From the NCBI RefSeq assembly GCF_011799805.1, contig NZ_WXUB01000001.1, positions 744,001-808,000 on the forward strand: a stretch of DNA of 64,000 nt, in the 5' to 3' direction. The position numbers and the translations under genes are program-made. Positions within the stretch are counted from its first letter, which is position 1; every line of letters begins with the position of its first letter. This DNA is from Maribellus sediminis. GTDB taxonomy: Bacteria > Bacteroidota > Bacteroidia > Bacteroidales > Prolixibacteraceae. Of this stretch, positions 63,718 to 64,000 are shown one piece after another. The notes under the pieces were generated by a model. That model did no database searches and was not told where the DNA came from. It saw only the letters and a program-made list of their open reading frames with translations.

Positions 63718-63748
63718 GAAAAAGGCTTGCGATTGCAAGCCTTTTTTA
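63718..63748. terminator. Terminator at the end of the dcw cluster
   Basis: AAAAGGCTTGC pairs with GCAAGCCTTTT around a four-base loop, followed by a six-T run and TATT. It ends the plus-strand cluster and, in the other direction, the convergent acidic-protein gene. Confidence 0.88.
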
Positions 63749-63752
63749 TTTA

Positions 63753-64000
63753 TTAATCTTCGTCGTCGTCTTCGTCTATTTCTTCTTCCTCTTCTACGTC
63801 ATCTTCGTCTTCGTTAAGCTTATCAGCAATGTGATCAAGTTCTGAATACTTATCTTCGTATTCCTGCTTAACTTCATCTTTCAGGAAGCCGTCATCATCA
63901 TAGTCATCATCTTCATCAACCAGCGCCACAGCTTCGTTCTCGGTCATGCGCAGCATATAATATTTGTCTTCGGTTTCAAAAGGAAGTACGGTTATTTTAA
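63753..64000 (-). CDS. Very acidic protein, C-terminal fragment
   Basis: Partial gene running off the right edge; the open frame continues upstream of the first internal Met to the last base. The visible 82 residues begin KITVLPFETEDKYYMLRMTE, a folded-looking strand pattern. They continue into a region made mostly of Asp and Glu (LVDEDDDYDDDG, then EDEDDVEEEEEIDEDDDED). I do not recognise the family. The stop codon TAA is at 63753-63755. A protein of this composition could bind cations or basic partners, but this cannot be told from the fragment. Confidence 0.7.
   Translation of the reverse strand, partial: KITVLPFETEDKYYMLRMTENEAVALVDEDDDYDDDGFLKDEVKQEYEDKYSELDHIADKLNEDEDDVEEEEEIDEDDDED

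Overview
The window is a stretch of a Bacteroidota chromosome, most likely from the order Marinilabiliales and possibly a Prolixibacteraceae-type marine or anaerobic member; the order and family are inference. Phylum evidence seen directly: two type IX secretion sorting domains (LKVYPNP motifs), lipoproteins whose Cys is followed by an acidic surface-export signal, an ExbB-X-ExbD-ExbD block, few Shine-Dalgarno sequences, several -7 elements of the TAnnTTTG type, and a PASTA-bearing FtsI inside an mraZ-to-ftsZ cluster that lacks murF, murB and ddl. No insertion sequence, phage gene, rRNA or CRISPR array is visible, so this is mainly core chromosome.

Layout. 1-2.8 kb: end of a TonB-dependent receptor, a DUF4374 lipoprotein and a PepSY membrane protein, a likely siderophore uptake unit. 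2.9-11.8 kb: aspS, tadA, a NagX-like acyltransferase, aroA, aroB, a small membrane protein, dprA and a DEAD-box helicase. 11.8-14.4 kb: a TonB/Tol-type motor operon and a tRNA-Ser(GGA). 14.5-20 kb: asparaginase, TatD nuclease, gdhA, groEL and groES. 20.4-22.7 kb: an AraC-type regulator with an unusual N-terminal half, and an unrecognised lipoprotein. 22.8-26.5 kb: secG, a TPR protein, lptE and a sigma-54 activator read leftward, with kdsB divergent. 26.6-32.4 kb: a tiny T9SS-domain protein, a secreted phospholipase-D-like protein and a large M16 peptidase lipoprotein. 32.5-41 kb: a GH53 galactanase, a PlsC-type acyltransferase, a BASS transporter, alkaline phosphatase, an AlbA_2 protein, a ferritin-VIT1 fusion, a GNAT enzyme, a YjjX-type NTPase, a NifX-like protein and an AhpD-like protein. 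41-43.3 kb: a SPOR protein overlapping a large PurF-type enzyme. 43.3-46.6 kb: a repeat-rich intergenic element, then a probable aminolipid operon (glsA-like, glsB-like, Nudix regulator). 46.8-63.7 kb: the division and cell wall cluster mraZ-rsmH-ftsL-ftsI-murE-mraY-murD-ftsW-murG-murC-ftsQ-ftsA-ftsZ-ftsZ-yqeY. The window closes with part of a very acidic protein.

Genes work together most clearly in the dcw cluster, where nearly every junction is an overlap or a gap of a few bases and a phased MraZ-type operator lies in front of mraZ. The least ordinary items are: two tandem ftsZ paralogues with different tails; five tri-loop palindromes flanked by direct repeats at 43.35-43.82 kb; the DUF4242/cyclase-like/AraC hybrid regulator; the candidate glycine/ornithine lipid operon with a catalytically degenerate Nudix protein; and the four-times repeated 10-bp MraZ operator. 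I found no clearly new defence, CRISPR or mobile system.
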